DNA of 64,000 nt from NCBI RefSeq assembly GCF_007679495.1, contig NZ_VEGP01000002.1:110373-174372 (forward strand), written 5' to 3'. The notes beneath the pieces were generated by a model. That model saw only the letters and a program-made list of their open reading frames with translations, was not told where the DNA came from and did no database searches. The stretch is from Paenibacillus sp. 32O-W (GTDB taxonomy: Bacteria; Bacillota; Bacilli; Paenibacillales; NBRC-103111). The position numbers were made by a program, and so were the translations under genes. Below, piece by piece: positions 18,753-27,118 of this stretch; the stretch's first letter is position 1, and every line of letters begins with the position of its first letter.

Positions 18753-18799
18753 ACCGGGAATCGGCCCTGTCCTCTCGTCTTGCAGATTCCCGGTTTTTT
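18753..18799 (+). terminator. Terminator of the 129-residue protein gene
   Basis: Perfect 10-bp stem ACCGGGAATC/GATTCCCGGT followed by TTTTT. Confidence 0.85.
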
Positions 18800-18857
18800 C
18801 TTACCACATTAGAAAGTTTAAGTTCATTAAAGCATTAAAATGGAACAAACTTTCTAA

Positions 18858-18936
18858 TTGGCATAAAAAGCTACGAGCTACCTTTAAAACCGGGTTATTC
18901 GTCTTCGAAGAGGCTCCGTTAGAAGCTTTTTTTATT
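18858..18936 (+). repeat. Dispersed repeat family 2, copy 1
   Basis: Begins TTGGCATAAAAAGCTAC, has ACCGGGTTATTCGTCT in the middle and ends GCTCCGTTAGAAGCTTT. Copies lie at 21763-21832 and 21891-22021 (both inverted) and 38568-38612 (shorter). It follows soon after the terminator of the preceding gene; the flank TTACCACATTAGA is also shared with the 38.5-kb copy (TTACTACATTAGA). Confidence 0.6.
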
Positions 18937-18939
18937 CCG

Positions 18940-19023
18940 TTGATCCGCAGTAGATCATCTGGGGCCCCGTGCACCTTTAACTTGATCCGTAGTGAATTAT
19001 CTGTAAGCCGTGTGTATCTTAAA
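18940..19023 (+). repeat. Diverged 42-bp tandem duplication
   Basis: Two units starting at 18940 and 18982 share TTGATCCGNAGT, ATNATCTG, CC, GTG and CTT at the same spacing. The rest of the 18732-19189 spacer shows no gene. Confidence 0.5.
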
Positions 19024-19189
19024 CGTTGTCGGCGGACAACACGTAATGATATGGCTTCGATATTGGGATACACGAAGGCTATTCAGCATACTCCGATGGT
19101 ATGAGTAACATTGTTAGCCATTAAGAGCCGGTATTACGCACCTGCGTGTATAGTGGTGTAAGACGGAGACAGGTACTCTTCTAGTAATT

Positions 19190-19636
19190 CTACAAATGCT
19201 TATTCAGCAAAAAACAACGGTAAGACGGATAATATTCCGATACCGTATACCCTCTGCGGAAATAAAATTGCTGAGCGAGAGGGTTCGGCTCATCCACAAA
19301 CAGTTTGACGGCTTGGCAGCCCCGTTCCATTCCATATTGCTCCGCCGCCTCCATCAGCTTACCTCCCAAACCTCGGCTCTGAAAGTGCCGGTCGACGGCA
19401 AGCATGTCAATATGCAAATCCCGGTCTCGCCGAAAAAAGGAAATAAAACCTGCCGGCTTCCCCTTACGACCGGGAGCTATTACCCATACGGTTCCTTGTT
19501 GAAGTCTTCGTGAAATTTCCGCCCGGCTGATCCTGGTATCGGGTCTTGCCGCATTGGCATAGGGCAGCAGTTCCTCATACACCATGCGATAGATGTACCG
19601 GTCATCCTGCTCCCTGTTCCTTGGCCGGATTTGCAT
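19190..19636 (-). CDS. GNAT-family N-acetyltransferase
   Basis: A 148-residue acetyltransferase. The acetyl-CoA-binding motif is FQSRGLGGKLMEAAEQYG (about 86-103), preceded by the strand DLHIDMLAVDRH and followed by KLFVDEPNPLAQQFYFRRGY, the usual fourth motif. These enzymes move an acetyl group from acetyl-CoA to an amine; the substrate is not evident. It stands alone between repeat-rich spacers. Confidence 0.8.
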   Translation of the reverse strand: MQIRPRNREQDDRYIYRMVYEELLPYANAARPDTRISRAEISRRLQQGTVWVIAPGRKGKPAGFISFFRRDRDLHIDMLAVDRHFQSRGLGGKLMEAAEQYGMERGCQAVKLFVDEPNPLAQQFYFRRGYTVSEYYPSYRCFLLNKHL

Positions 19637-19881
19637 CGTCTCACCCCCAGCATTCTCTGCCTTCTTCTATCCTACGCGATGAAGGTGAGCTTTGCTGTAG
19701 ACCAACGTCATTCCAATCAGGTGGAAATTGTCCTCCTTAATTTATGGCGATGACCGAGTATTTCGCGACGATATTTCTATCGCCATTCGGTGGAAGGCGA
19801 CAGCGAGTACCTCGAGGTAATCTTCCTGTCGCTATAGTCGGCTAAACACCTAATTTTCGCAAACCGCTGATGCCACGCTTC

Positions 19882-20070
19882 AAAGACAAGCAAAAGTGCA
19901 GGTCATTTTGCAAAAATTCGATAAATCCCGGGAAAGACGAGCAATTCTGCAGGTCTTTCGCCGCCAAAATCGAAAAATCAGCCAATTGGCCGAAATCACC
20001 TGCACTTTTGCCGGTCTTTGGCCGATTTCACCCAAAACTCTTCAAAAGACCTGCACTTTTGCCGGTCTTT
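19882..20070 (+). repeat. Cluster of four family 1 palindromic repeats
   Basis: Units at 19882-19908, 19933-19958, 19992-20018 and 20045-20070. Typical arms are AAAGACC and GGTCTTT around a TGCA...TGC core of 12-14 bases. The third unit keeps only the right arm. Units are 50-60 bp apart. The spacer 19637-19881 before them shows no gene. Confidence 0.7.
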
Positions 20071-20078
20071 GGCACCCA

Positions 20079-20296
20079 TGCGGTGTATTGCGAGTCGCTC
20101 CACCTTACGGGTCCTCGTCTGTGCGGTATTGATCAGTCGCTCCACTTACAGGCCCTTGGCACTCTGCGGTATTGATCAGTCTCTGCACTTACAGGCCCTT
20201 GGAGCTCATGCGGTGTATTGCGAGTTGCTCCAATTACGGGTCCTTAAACTCATGCGGTTGACCCGTTTTTCTGTACTTAGGGCACTCGATTTTCTT
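20079..20296 (+). repeat. Five-unit degenerate tandem repeat, 43/44-bp period
   Basis: Units begin TGCGGT at 20079, 20122, 20165, 20209 and 20253, a spacing of 43, 43, 44 and 44 bases. The best-kept units share ATTGATCAGTC, CACTTACAGGCCCTTGG; others read GTATTGCGAGT, TTACGGGTCC. The last unit has decayed. The 20297-20589 sequence that follows contains a C9 run near 20333 and no gene before the transporter. Confidence 0.65.
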
Positions 20297-20589
20297 CAAT
20301 TTACAGCTACTTGTCGACGCAATATCGTATAGCCCCCCCCCGCCTGAGCAAAGGGGATAATAGTCCAATAGAGCCGCTGACACTTTTTTCGATCCATATT
20401 GCGCCCTTACTGCAAGGACTATTCACTTTCAGGGAATAATGTTACATAAAATTCGAGGGCAACATTCAAATTAACAGTTAAGGTCTTTATTACCCTAATG
20501 AACTTGCTTAAATCAAAGGAATGTTGAAGGCATAACCGGTAAGGTCTCAATCGGACAGGATAATACAGTTCTCGGAAGGAGAGGAAATA

Positions 20590-21564
20590 ATGGAAAGCCA
20601 CGGGGACCCGCACAAAACGTCTGCAAACAATAAGAGTCAGTCATTATTCGCCGCCTGGATCAGTCTGATCAGCAATGCTTTATTAACGGTCATCAAGCTG
20701 GCGGTGGGCTGGTTATTTCATAGCCAGGTGCTTGTTGCAGATGGCGTACATAATGCGGGGGATTTGATTGCTTCGGCAGCCGCCCTCGGCTCGATGAGAA
20801 TCTCCAATCGCCCGGCCGACAAGGACCATCCCTACGGGCATGGCAAGGCGGAAGTGATCGGTGCCGGACTCGTCGCTATCATCCTGGCGATTGCGGCTGT
20901 TTGGATAGGCTACCATTCGTTCGAGGCGCTGCTTGGCCCGCCGCTAACAGGCGCCCATTGGATAGCTCTAACCGCAGCCGCCGTTTCGCTTGTCTGGAAG
21001 CAGTTATTGTTCCTCTATACCATCCGGCTGGGCCGCAAGACAAACAGCAAAGGCTTGATAGCTACAGCGTATGACCATCTCGCCGATGTCTATGCTTCTA
21101 TAGCCGCCGTCATCGGGATCGGGCTGGGAATGGTGGGAGCGGCCTACAATATTGCCTGGCTCGGCTATGGAGATCCGGTTGCGGGAATCATAGTCAGCCT
21201 GCTGGTGCTGAAGCTGGCTTGGGATATGGGGAAGGAAGCGATAGATATTTTGATGGAAAGAACAGTGGATCCGGTCAAGCTGAGGCAGTTTGAGAGCATT
21301 GTCCGGTCATATCCCGAGGTGAAAAGAATAGACCGTCTTCGTGCCCGTGAGCACGGCCATTACATTCTTGTGGATTTGCGGATCGGTGTTCCCGGCACAA
21401 TGACTGTACAGGAAGGACATAATATCAGCAGAGAAATCAAACATTCGATCATGGAGGCTCACGAGGAGGTGGATGAGGTCCTGGTGCACCTTAATCCATG
21501 GTATGAGCTATCCGGGGAGGAACAACCGTCTGATGAAAAAGATTTCTTTAAGGATGGGAAATGA
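20590..21564 (+). CDS. Cation diffusion facilitator transporter
   Basis: A 324-residue CDF protein that exports divalent cations (Zn, Mn, Fe or Co) in exchange for protons. Six membrane helices occupy about residues 18-215. The metal site residues are in VADGVHNAGDLIAS (helix II, HxxxD, about 53-66) and in TAYDHLADVYAS (helix V, HxxxD). The C-terminal cytosolic domain (about 220-310) ends with EVLVHLNPW. GGAAGGAGAGG lies just upstream of the ATG. The metal cannot be settled from sequence. Confidence 0.88.
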   Translation: MESHGDPHKTSANNKSQSLFAAWISLISNALLTVIKLAVGWLFHSQVLVADGVHNAGDLIASAAALGSMRISNRPADKDHPYGHGKAEVIGAGLVAIILAIAAVWIGYHSFEALLGPPLTGAHWIALTAAAVSLVWKQLLFLYTIRLGRKTNSKGLIATAYDHLADVYASIAAVIGIGLGMVGAAYNIAWLGYGDPVAGIIVSLLVLKLAWDMGKEAIDILMERTVDPVKLRQFESIVRSYPEVKRIDRLRAREHGHYILVDLRIGVPGTMTVQEGHNISREIKHSIMEAHEEVDEVLVHLNPWYELSGEEQPSDEKDFFKDGK

Positions 21565-21648
21565 ATGGAGCTAGGAGGCTTCCTTTGCTTACGGCCAGCA
21601 TGGACCTTCTTTTTCTAAATCCCCCTAGGGATGGCCCATTATGGGATT

Positions 21649-21738
21649 TTACTTGAAGTATTTCTTGCGCACCAGCCATAGGAAGGGTACTGACACGATA
21701 ATAATGACGGCAATGACAACGATTTTAGTATAATTCAT
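21649..21738 (-). CDS. 29-residue single-pass membrane peptide
   Basis: A short frame read MNYTKIVVIAVIIIVSVPFL then WLVRKKYFK, stop TAA. One hydrophobic helix (about residues 5-23) precedes a basic tail, so the peptide would sit in the membrane with a cytosolic C-terminus. GGAGGGG lies nine bases ahead of the ATG, which is the main reason to believe it is expressed. No named family is recognised. It lies alone between the convergent cation transporter gene and inverted copies of repeat family 2. Confidence 0.5.
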   Translation of the reverse strand: MNYTKIVVIAVIIIVSVPFLWLVRKKYFK

Positions 21739-21762
21739 AGCGAGACCCCTCCGCTTTATTAA

Positions 21763-22021
21763 ATGTAAAGCTCTTAACGGAGCTACTTTCGATGATGAAT
21801 AACCCGGTCTTAGTTGTAACTTTCCATGCCAATAAGTATCTTTATTTACGACGCATCAATGCTGTAAAGAACTTTAAGATCTTATGTGGTATGTAAAGCC
21901 CTTAACGGAGCTCTGTAAATATAAAAGTGACGTATAACCTTCGAAGCTTATACCGGGTACTTGCGGGCCCAGGGACTGGAGATGAACAACCCGGTATTAG
22001 AGCCAGCTTTTCATGCCAATA
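21763..22021 (-). repeat. Two inverted copies of repeat family 2
   Basis: Copy at 21763-21832 and a longer copy at 21891-22021, both in reverse orientation to the copy at 18858. Shared marks on the + strand are ATGTAAAGC(C/T)CTTAACGGAGCT at one end, (A/G)AACAACCCGGT or GAATAACCCGGT in the middle and CATGCCAATAA at the other end. The second copy is enlarged by about 55 bases containing the family 3 core AAAAGTGACGTATAACCTTC near 21925. The remaining spacer to 22199 shows no gene. Confidence 0.65.
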
Positions 22022-22199
22022 AAAGAAAGAACTCCTGCCGGAGTGATCGAGGCCAAACTACCTCGTTGATGGAAGATGTTGATGTCCGGAAATAGAAAAT
22101 CTTCCATTCCGTTAACATGACTATATTGTAACGGGGGAAGCCGGAGTAGTCAAAGCTATATACCTTTTCATCAAAGAACCCTGGTGAACTTCTCAGGCA

Positions 22200-22844
22200 T
22201 TAGTCCGCCAAACCGTGCTTATGTGCATAGATCGCCGCCTGGGTCCGATCGTCCACACCCAGCTTGGCCAGAATGTTGGTGACATGGAACTTGACGGTTT
22301 TAATTCCGATAAACAGCTCGTCAGCGACTTCCTGGTTGGAATGCCCCTTGGCAATCAGACGAAGCACTTCCATCTCTCTGTCCGTCAAATCATGATGGGG
22401 AGCCTGCTCCTGTTTGGGCTGCCGGAACCGGTTCATAATCTTGGTGGCCACCTGAGATTCCAGAATGGGCTGCCCTTTGGCCGCGGAGCGGATAGCCTGA
22501 GCAATCTCCGAAGCTCTGGACGTTTTCAGCAAATAGCTGAAGGCTCCGGCTTCGATGACCGGATACATTTTCTCATCGTCCAAATAGCTCGTCAGTACAA
22601 TTACTTTGCAATCCGGATAGATCTGCAGCAGCTTGCGGGTGGTCTCGATCCCGTCCATTCCCTCCATAACCAGATCCATCAGAACGACATCGGGCTTATA
22701 CTCCTGCGCCAGACGAATTCCGTCCATCCCGTTGCTGGCTTCGCCGACTACCTCAATTCCTTCCTCCGTTCCCAGAACAGCAGCCAATCCGATGCGTACC
22801 ATCTCGTGGTCGTCCACCAGCAGAACTTTAATGGGTTGCTCCAT
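22200..22844 (-). CDS. liaR: LuxR-family response regulator, LiaR-like
   Basis: A 214-residue NarL/LuxR-type response regulator. The receiver domain has the acidic pair at residues 11-12 ([13 protein letters not shown]), the phosphorylation site Asp57 in [10 protein letters not shown], a Thr in [10 protein letters not shown] and Lys in SYLLKTSRA. The C-terminal LuxR helix-turn-helix reads [26 protein letters not shown] and following. With the upstream liaS and liaF genes this is the cell-envelope stress module that answers lipid II-binding antibiotics. The ATG at 22844 has GGAG twelve bases upstream; a start eight codons earlier is possible. It overlaps the 3' end of liaS. Confidence 0.85.
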   Translation of the reverse strand: MEQPIKVLLVDDHEMVRIGLAAVLGTEEGIEVVGEASNGMDGIRLAQEYKPDVVLMDLVMEGMDGIETTRKLLQIYPDCKVIVLTSYLDDEKMYPVIEAGAFSYLLKTSRASEIAQAIRSAAKGQPILESQVATKIMNRFRQPKQEQAPHHDLTDREMEVLRLIAKGHSNQEVADELFIGIKTVKFHVTNILAKLGVDDRTQAAIYAHKHGLAD

Positions 22845-23898
22845 CTTCCACTCTTTCTCCTTTCTCATTGTCCATAATCGGAATGCGGATTTCGATGCGC
22901 GTTCCTCTGTTGGGTGCCGTAATTACGTTCATCGAGCCCCCGATTTCATTGACACGCTCTTTCATCGATACGAGTCCGTAGGAGGCCAGCTTCTTCTCGT
23001 CCAGAACGAAGCCCACCCCATTATCACGGATGGATAATCGCACTCCTTCCGGAGGCTGCAGCAGCTTGATTTCCATCTTCGTTGCTTTGGAGTGGCGCAG
23101 CGTGTTCGACAGCGCTTCTTGCACGATGCGGAACAGGTGGTCCTCTATCCCTTTGGGAAGCTGGATTTCATCGTCCATCTCCCAGTAAATCTCGATCGGT
23201 GTCTTGGCTTGCAGCTCCTTAAGCAGCTCGATCAAGCCTTGCGCCAGACGCTTGCCTTCCAGATGAACGGGCCGTAAATGCAGGAGCAGCGCCCTCATCT
23301 CGGATTGAGCCACGGAAGACATTTCCTCGATGAGATGGATTTGCCGCTTCGCCCGGTCGAAGTCTTTGTCCAGTGTACGGCCAACCGCAGTGGCTGTCAT
23401 CGAAATGGCAAAAAGCTGCTGGCTGACCGCATCGTGCAGATCTCTGGCAAGCCGCTGCCGCTCCTCTATGACCGCCGAATATTTTGCTTTCTCAGCAAGC
23501 TGGGCGTTGTCGTTGGACAGCCTCTGGAGCGAACTGATCTGCTCCTCCCATTTCTTGCTCACCCGGTTAAGCTGTTCTCCCAGCCGGCCGATTTCATCTT
23601 CTCCAAGCGGAGGCACCTTGCGGGACAGGTTTCCTTTTTCAAACAGAAGCATGATTTCCCTCAACTGCTCTATCCGCATGCTGATTCGGCTGGCCTGCCA
23701 ATATCCGAATACGGCGCCGACGGCAATGACGGCCGCCAGCAGAACAAAACCGATAACGATAGCATCCTTCCATTTTTCCGGTGTGTCAAGATATCCGTAG
23801 GTGTACAAAATATAGAGAATAATAACGAAAAGAAGAAGACTGAAAAGAATAGACTCCCCCATAGTTCTCCATATCATATTGGTTAGTCTGTTCTTCAA
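22828..23898 (-). CDS. liaS: Sensor histidine kinase, LiaS-like
   Basis: A 356-residue kinase with two membrane helices (about 14-36 and 45-68) enclosing only a very short outer loop, so it senses within the membrane rather than through an extracellular domain. A HAMP-like linker follows (about 68-118), then the HisKA_3 dimerisation motif with the phosphorylated His in [16 protein letters not shown] (about 152-167) and an ATPase domain with N-box [10 protein letters not shown] and G-box RDNGVGF. Family knowledge: LiaS phosphorylates LiaR, and LiaF holds it inactive in the absence of envelope stress. The gene lies 40 bases after liaF and overlaps liaR. Confidence 0.85.
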   Translation of the reverse strand: MKNRLTNMIWRTMGESILFSLLLFVIILYILYTYGYLDTPEKWKDAIVIGFVLLAAVIAVGAVFGYWQASRISMRIEQLREIMLLFEKGNLSRKVPPLGEDEIGRLGEQLNRVSKKWEEQISSLQRLSNDNAQLAEKAKYSAVIEERQRLARDLHDAVSQQLFAISMTATAVGRTLDKDFDRAKRQIHLIEEMSSVAQSEMRALLLHLRPVHLEGKRLAQGLIELLKELQAKTPIEIYWEMDDEIQLPKGIEDHLFRIVQEALSNTLRHSKATKMEIKLLQPPEGVRLSIRDNGVGFVLDEKKLASYGLVSMKERVNEIGGSMNVITAPNRGTRIEIRIPIMDNEKGERVEDGATH

Positions 23899-23938
23899 GC
23901 TCCAGTCCCCCTCTCTTCAAGGAAATATGCATCCATCC

Positions 23939-24598
23939 TTAGACAACCTTAATATCTATATCGGCTACAACATAGGATACTACAAATTTAACCCGGTTTT
24001 CGCAAATGTCATAGTTCGGAGATTTCCAGCTCAGCTTGTTCAGCATTCCCTCTTCTTTACGATGCGGAACATCAATCTGTCCGAAGAGCACCGAGCTTTC
24101 AATGGAGACTCCGACATCCTCGGGGACAATCAGGTCGATATCGGCAATGACCCCTTGCAGAACGACGGTCACTTCCTTCTCTTCGAAGATAGCGAGCGAC
24201 AGGTCCATATGCATTTCCCCGATCAAACTCCATTGGCTCAAGTTATTCAGAACCCAGGGGCCTTTATCATACTTCACACTGTCTATAATCCGCTGCTTAT
24301 GCCGGACATTCGATTCTTTGGGCTGCTGCTTGGACTTTAAGTAGAAGAGTCCGAGAAAAATAAAGATCAGGGCGACGACAATCGTCATCTTGTCTCCCAT
24401 GATGAACAGCAGGCCAATCGCCAGCATGACGTAGCCTCGTTTCTTGGCATCCGATTGAATATATTGAACACCTAGAAAAATAAGGAAAAGGGCGACAATG
24501 GCTTCAAACCCGAATACATGCTGCACAAGCAAAAATACCCCAGCACCGATAAAAAGAAGATAGGCATTGCGGTTTCGGTTTGTTTTCTGATCCTCCAT
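23939..24598 (-). CDS. liaF: LiaF-like membrane regulator
   Basis: A 219-residue protein with short hydrophobic segments in the N-terminal half (about 13-28, 30-45, 52-63, 66-83) and a soluble C-terminal beta-rich domain of the cell-wall-active antibiotic response type (about 105-219), with EVTVVLQGVIADIDLIVPEDVGV as its core. LiaF keeps the LiaS kinase off in unstressed cells. GGGGGGTG precedes the ATG. It is 132 bases downstream of the PspA-type gene, with a strong hairpin in that gap, and 40 bases upstream of liaS. Confidence 0.85.
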   Translation of the reverse strand: MEDQKTNRNRNAYLLFIGAGVFLLVQHVFGFEAIVALFLIFLGVQYIQSDAKKRGYVMLAIGLLFIMGDKMTIVVALIFIFLGLFYLKSKQQPKESNVRHKQRIIDSVKYDKGPWVLNNLSQWSLIGEMHMDLSLAIFEEKEVTVVLQGVIADIDLIVPEDVGVSIESSVLFGQIDVPHRKEEGMLNKLSWKSPNYDICENRVKFVVSYVVADIDIKVV

Positions 24599-24649
24599 GT
24601 CGCACCCCCCTGCAAGTCATATGCCAAGTAGTAGGTAAGTAATTACAGT

Positions 24650-24697
24650 GGAGAAAAGCCATAAGGCCTCCGTTTGCCGCCCAATGGCTTTTCCTCC
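24650..24697 (-). terminator. Hairpin inside the Lia/Psp operon, between liaH and liaF
   Basis: Arms GGAGAAAAGCCAT and ATGGCTTTTCCTCC around a 21-base loop. On the minus strand it is followed by only a broken T-run (GGCTTTTCTCC), so it may cut transcription partially, giving more of the PspA proteins than of LiaFSR. Confidence 0.55.
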
Positions 24698-24730
24698 CAT
24701 AGCATACCACATTGGATATGTCCGTCAATA

Positions 24731-25465
24731 CTATTTTGCTTCTGTTTCCGAATTGTCACCCGCTGTTTCCGCCGGAGCGGCTGCGGTAAAGCCCAGCTTT
24801 TCTTTCAATTGGCTCAATTGTTCGTCCACGGCCTGCTTCTTCGCCAGATCAACGGTCCCGGTTCCGTAAGAGGGGCCTGCCGGTGTGTAGCCATAAGGCT
24901 TGCGGCTGATTTCCGCTTCCACTTCCAGCTGCATGATCTTCTCTTCCATGCGGTGGAAGCCGCGCAATGCTTTGCCTCCTCCGATCGTTCCGTTATAGAC
25001 GACCTCGGACATTTGCTTCTTCGCCTTGGCCAGTTGGGCGCGGGATACGAGCTCGTTGCGCTTGTTGCGCATTTTGTAGAACTCATCCTTCATCTCATGG
25101 AGCTGCTTCATCAGCTCGTCAGCCTGGCTCTTGGATTGGTAATGCATTTCGCCATATTCGGTCACTTTCTGATCGTAATACAGTTTTTCCTCGAGCGCTT
25201 GTCTCGCTATCGCTTCCTGACCGTTCTTCAAAGCCTCGGCCGCTTGCCGCTCCCGCTCCATGCTGTAGCGTTCGGCCTCTTCGACACGCTGGCGCAGCTT
25301 GCGTTCGTTGGCAATTTGCTTCGCGACGGTTACTTCAGCCTGTGCTATTTCCTCCTCCATATCTCTCAAATACTGGTTAAGCATTACAATCGGATCTTCC
25401 ACCTTATCCAACACTTCATGAATAGATGCCTTCGTCATATCTTTAATTCTCGAAAATACTCCCAT
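24731..25465 (-). CDS. liaH: PspA/IM30-family protein, LiaH-like
   Basis: A 244-residue protein, almost all coiled coil, of the PspA/IM30/Vipp1 family. It opens with [24 protein letters not shown], the N-terminal amphipathic helix used for membrane binding, and continues with long heptad helices (about 25-190). The C-terminal tail is Ala/Pro-rich and then acidic. Such proteins assemble into large rings or rods that patch stressed membranes. It starts two bases after the pspC stop. A second paralogue lies two genes upstream. Confidence 0.85.
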   Translation of the reverse strand: MGVFSRIKDMTKASIHEVLDKVEDPIVMLNQYLRDMEEEIAQAEVTVAKQIANERKLRQRVEEAERYSMERERQAAEALKNGQEAIARQALEEKLYYDQKVTEYGEMHYQSKSQADELMKQLHEMKDEFYKMRNKRNELVSRAQLAKAKKQMSEVVYNGTIGGGKALRGFHRMEEKIMQLEVEAEISRKPYGYTPAGPSYGTGTVDLAKKQAVDEQLSQLKEKLGFTAAAPAETAGDNSETEAK

Positions 25466-25467
25466 TG

Positions 25468-25866
25468 TTACACATCTCCCTTCTCGTATTTAGCCACTTT
25501 GGCTCTTAATTCTTCGATTTCTTTCTGTAAAGCCTTCTTCTCAATATCTTTCATCATCTCATCCAGATCGGACGGTTTCGGCTGCGGCGGCTCATATTTC
25601 GGAGCGGATTGGGTATAAGGACCGCTATAGCCGTAAGAATGCGGGTTCCCGCCGGGCATCCCGAACGTAGGTCCTCCCAGGTCCGGCTCCTTCGGTACGA
25701 CCATGCTGGCGATGAAGTAGAGCAGAATCAAGGTGCCGCTGGAGAATACTGCCGTGACTACCACAACGAGCCTCACCAGAGTCGAGTCTACATTCAACAT
25801 TTCCGCCAGCCCGCCACACAGACCGAACAGCTTGCTGTCTTTGCGTGAGCGATACAACTTTTTCAT
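25468..25866 (-). CDS. pspC: PspC-domain membrane protein
   Basis: A 132-residue protein. The N-terminal PspC domain (about 1-60) reads [23 protein letters not shown] followed by one long hydrophobic helix ([28 protein letters not shown] in total, about 30-57). The rest is a Gly/Pro/Tyr linker and a C-terminal coiled coil (about 95-130) that could contact PspA helices. PspC is a membrane partner and sensor in phage-shock systems. The ATG at 25866 overlaps the stop of the upstream pspA gene by four bases (ATGA), which points to translational coupling. Confidence 0.82.
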   Translation of the reverse strand: MKKLYRSRKDSKLFGLCGGLAEMLNVDSTLVRLVVVVTAVFSSGTLILLYFIASMVVPKEPDLGGPTFGMPGGNPHSYGYSGPYTQSAPKYEPPQPKPSDLDEMMKDIEKKALQKEIEELRAKVAKYEKGDV

Positions 25867-26546
25867 TGCTTGGTCCAACCCTCCTTCTCCAGCTTACGCT
25901 TTAATTGCTCCATCTCTTGATCCAAGGCCGACTTAATGGTGTTTCCTGCCTCGTACAGAGCTTCTTTCGTCACATCCCTGACTTCCTTCAACGATCTGGC
26001 GACCATCTCCATATCGGAGACTCGCTCCTCCAGGCGATTGAACATCCGGTAAGTATATTCCGTTCCCCCACCCCCACTGAGCCGTTCGTTCAACTTCTGC
26101 TGCAAGCGGGCCGTTTCCATTCTGGCCTGATAGTAGCTTCGCTTGGCCGCTACCTCCTGATAGTCCGCCCGCAAGGATCGGAGTTGATCCTCCAGTTCGG
26201 CAATCGGGCCTCGTGCATTCTCATACAGTTCCAGATATCTTAAATAAGTTTCTTCCTGCGTCATCTTCTCCTGTAATGCCAGCCGGGCGACTTCCTCTTC
26301 TCCGGCCTTCAGGGCGAGCATGGCTTGCTGCTCTCTCTTCTCCATCACTTCTTTGGCTGTCATGTATTGCCGCTTTAATGATTCCGCATGGTGTACGCAT
26401 TGGGAGTACAACCTCTCGGATTGTTGAATCTGCTCCCGTTGGGTTGCGAGATACTGATCGATCAAGCGTACCGGGTCCTCGCTTTGCTCTAGCCTGTCGT
26501 TTAGAGTTGCCACGGTAATATCCCGCATTCGTCTAAGTATGCTCAT
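25863..26546 (-). CDS. pspA: Second PspA/IM30-family protein
   Basis: A 227-residue coiled-coil protein. The opening [32 protein letters not shown] is the PspA/IM30 N-terminal amphipathic helix and first hairpin; long charged helices fill the rest. It is clearly a paralogue of the protein two genes downstream but shares only the family pattern with it, so the two may form mixed or separate assemblies. It lies 43 bases after the LiaI-like gene and is coupled to pspC by a four-base overlap. Confidence 0.82.
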   Translation of the reverse strand: MSILRRMRDITVATLNDRLEQSEDPVRLIDQYLATQREQIQQSERLYSQCVHHAESLKRQYMTAKEVMEKREQQAMLALKAGEEEVARLALQEKMTQEETYLRYLELYENARGPIAELEDQLRSLRADYQEVAAKRSYYQARMETARLQQKLNERLSGGGGTEYTYRMFNRLEERVSDMEMVARSLKEVRDVTKEALYEAGNTIKSALDQEMEQLKRKLEKEGWTKQ

Positions 26547-26589
26547 AGAACTTCCTCCTTCTCGGTATTTCCTAACCCCCGTTCATGCA

Positions 26590-26889
26590 TCAGTAACTCC
26601 GGCCGGTTCCCTTCAACATCGAGGCACCGTATGCGATCATCGCAAATGCGATAATCAGACCGATTAGCCAGGAGAACTTGCCGATCAGAATGAGGATACC
26701 CAGGAGAAGAACAATTCCTCCGAGAATTTTGCGGCCGCTCTGAATTCCGAAATATCCAAGAGCGATCATCGCAATCGGGATCAGGTATCCCATCAGGCCA
26801 CCCATGTGAAACCCGATTTTATTCAACAGAATCAATGCTCCGCAACCGATAAGCAGAATGGCAAAACCGCTTTTACCGTCAAGCTTCAT
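26590..26889 (-). CDS. LiaI-like small membrane protein
   Basis: A 99-residue protein of four short hydrophobic segments: GFAILLIGCGALILLNKIG, LIPIAMIALGYFGI, ILGGIVLLLGILILIG and LIGLIIAFAMIAYGASML. This is the LiaI / LiaF N-terminal repeat pattern. In B. subtilis LiaI anchors LiaH to the membrane under stress; here it would do the same for one or both PspA proteins. It is the first gene of the seven-gene operon. Confidence 0.72.
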   Translation of the reverse strand: MKLDGKSGFAILLIGCGALILLNKIGFHMGGLMGYLIPIAMIALGYFGIQSGRKILGGIVLLLGILILIGKFSWLIGLIIAFAMIAYGASMLKGTGRSY

Positions 26890-26936
26890 AATGATTCACC
26901 GCCTCTCTTTTTGCTTCTCTTCTTGTTCATGTCTTT

Positions 26937-26963
26937 ATTCTAGGTCATTTCAGGATTCGTCAA
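26937..26963 (-). promoter_or_regulatory. Possible promoter of the Lia/Psp operon
   Basis: TTGACG (26958-26963) and TAGAAT (26937-26942) on the minus strand, 15 bases apart, about 50 bases before the LiaI-like start. The spacing is short for a housekeeping promoter, as can happen when an activator such as LiaR is needed. I cannot point to a certain LiaR box. Confidence 0.35.
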
Positions 26964-27118
26964 AACGGACCCTCGTCGGTTTTTGGTACTGGACCAAAGT
27001 CGGGGGACAAGCTGAACCCCGGTCAGACCCGGCACTGGACCCGCATCGTCACGCTTCCCGATATAGCAGAACAGCCCTCTCCCGGAGAACCGGAAGAAGG
27101 CTGTTACCGCCGTCAGAT

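Noticed and set aside
18801..19104. Short frames on both strands after the 129-aa protein gene
   Set aside because: They overlap repeat family 2 and the 42-bp duplication and have no start signals.
20079..20296. CRISPR array
   Set aside because: The 43/44-bp units are contiguous and degenerate, with no constant repeat separated by unique spacers, and no cas gene is in the window.
19870..20332. Overlapping plus-strand frames through the 19.9-20.3 kb spacer
   Set aside because: The frames simply translate palindromic and tandem repeats, are Cys/Phe-rich and lack ribosome binding sites.
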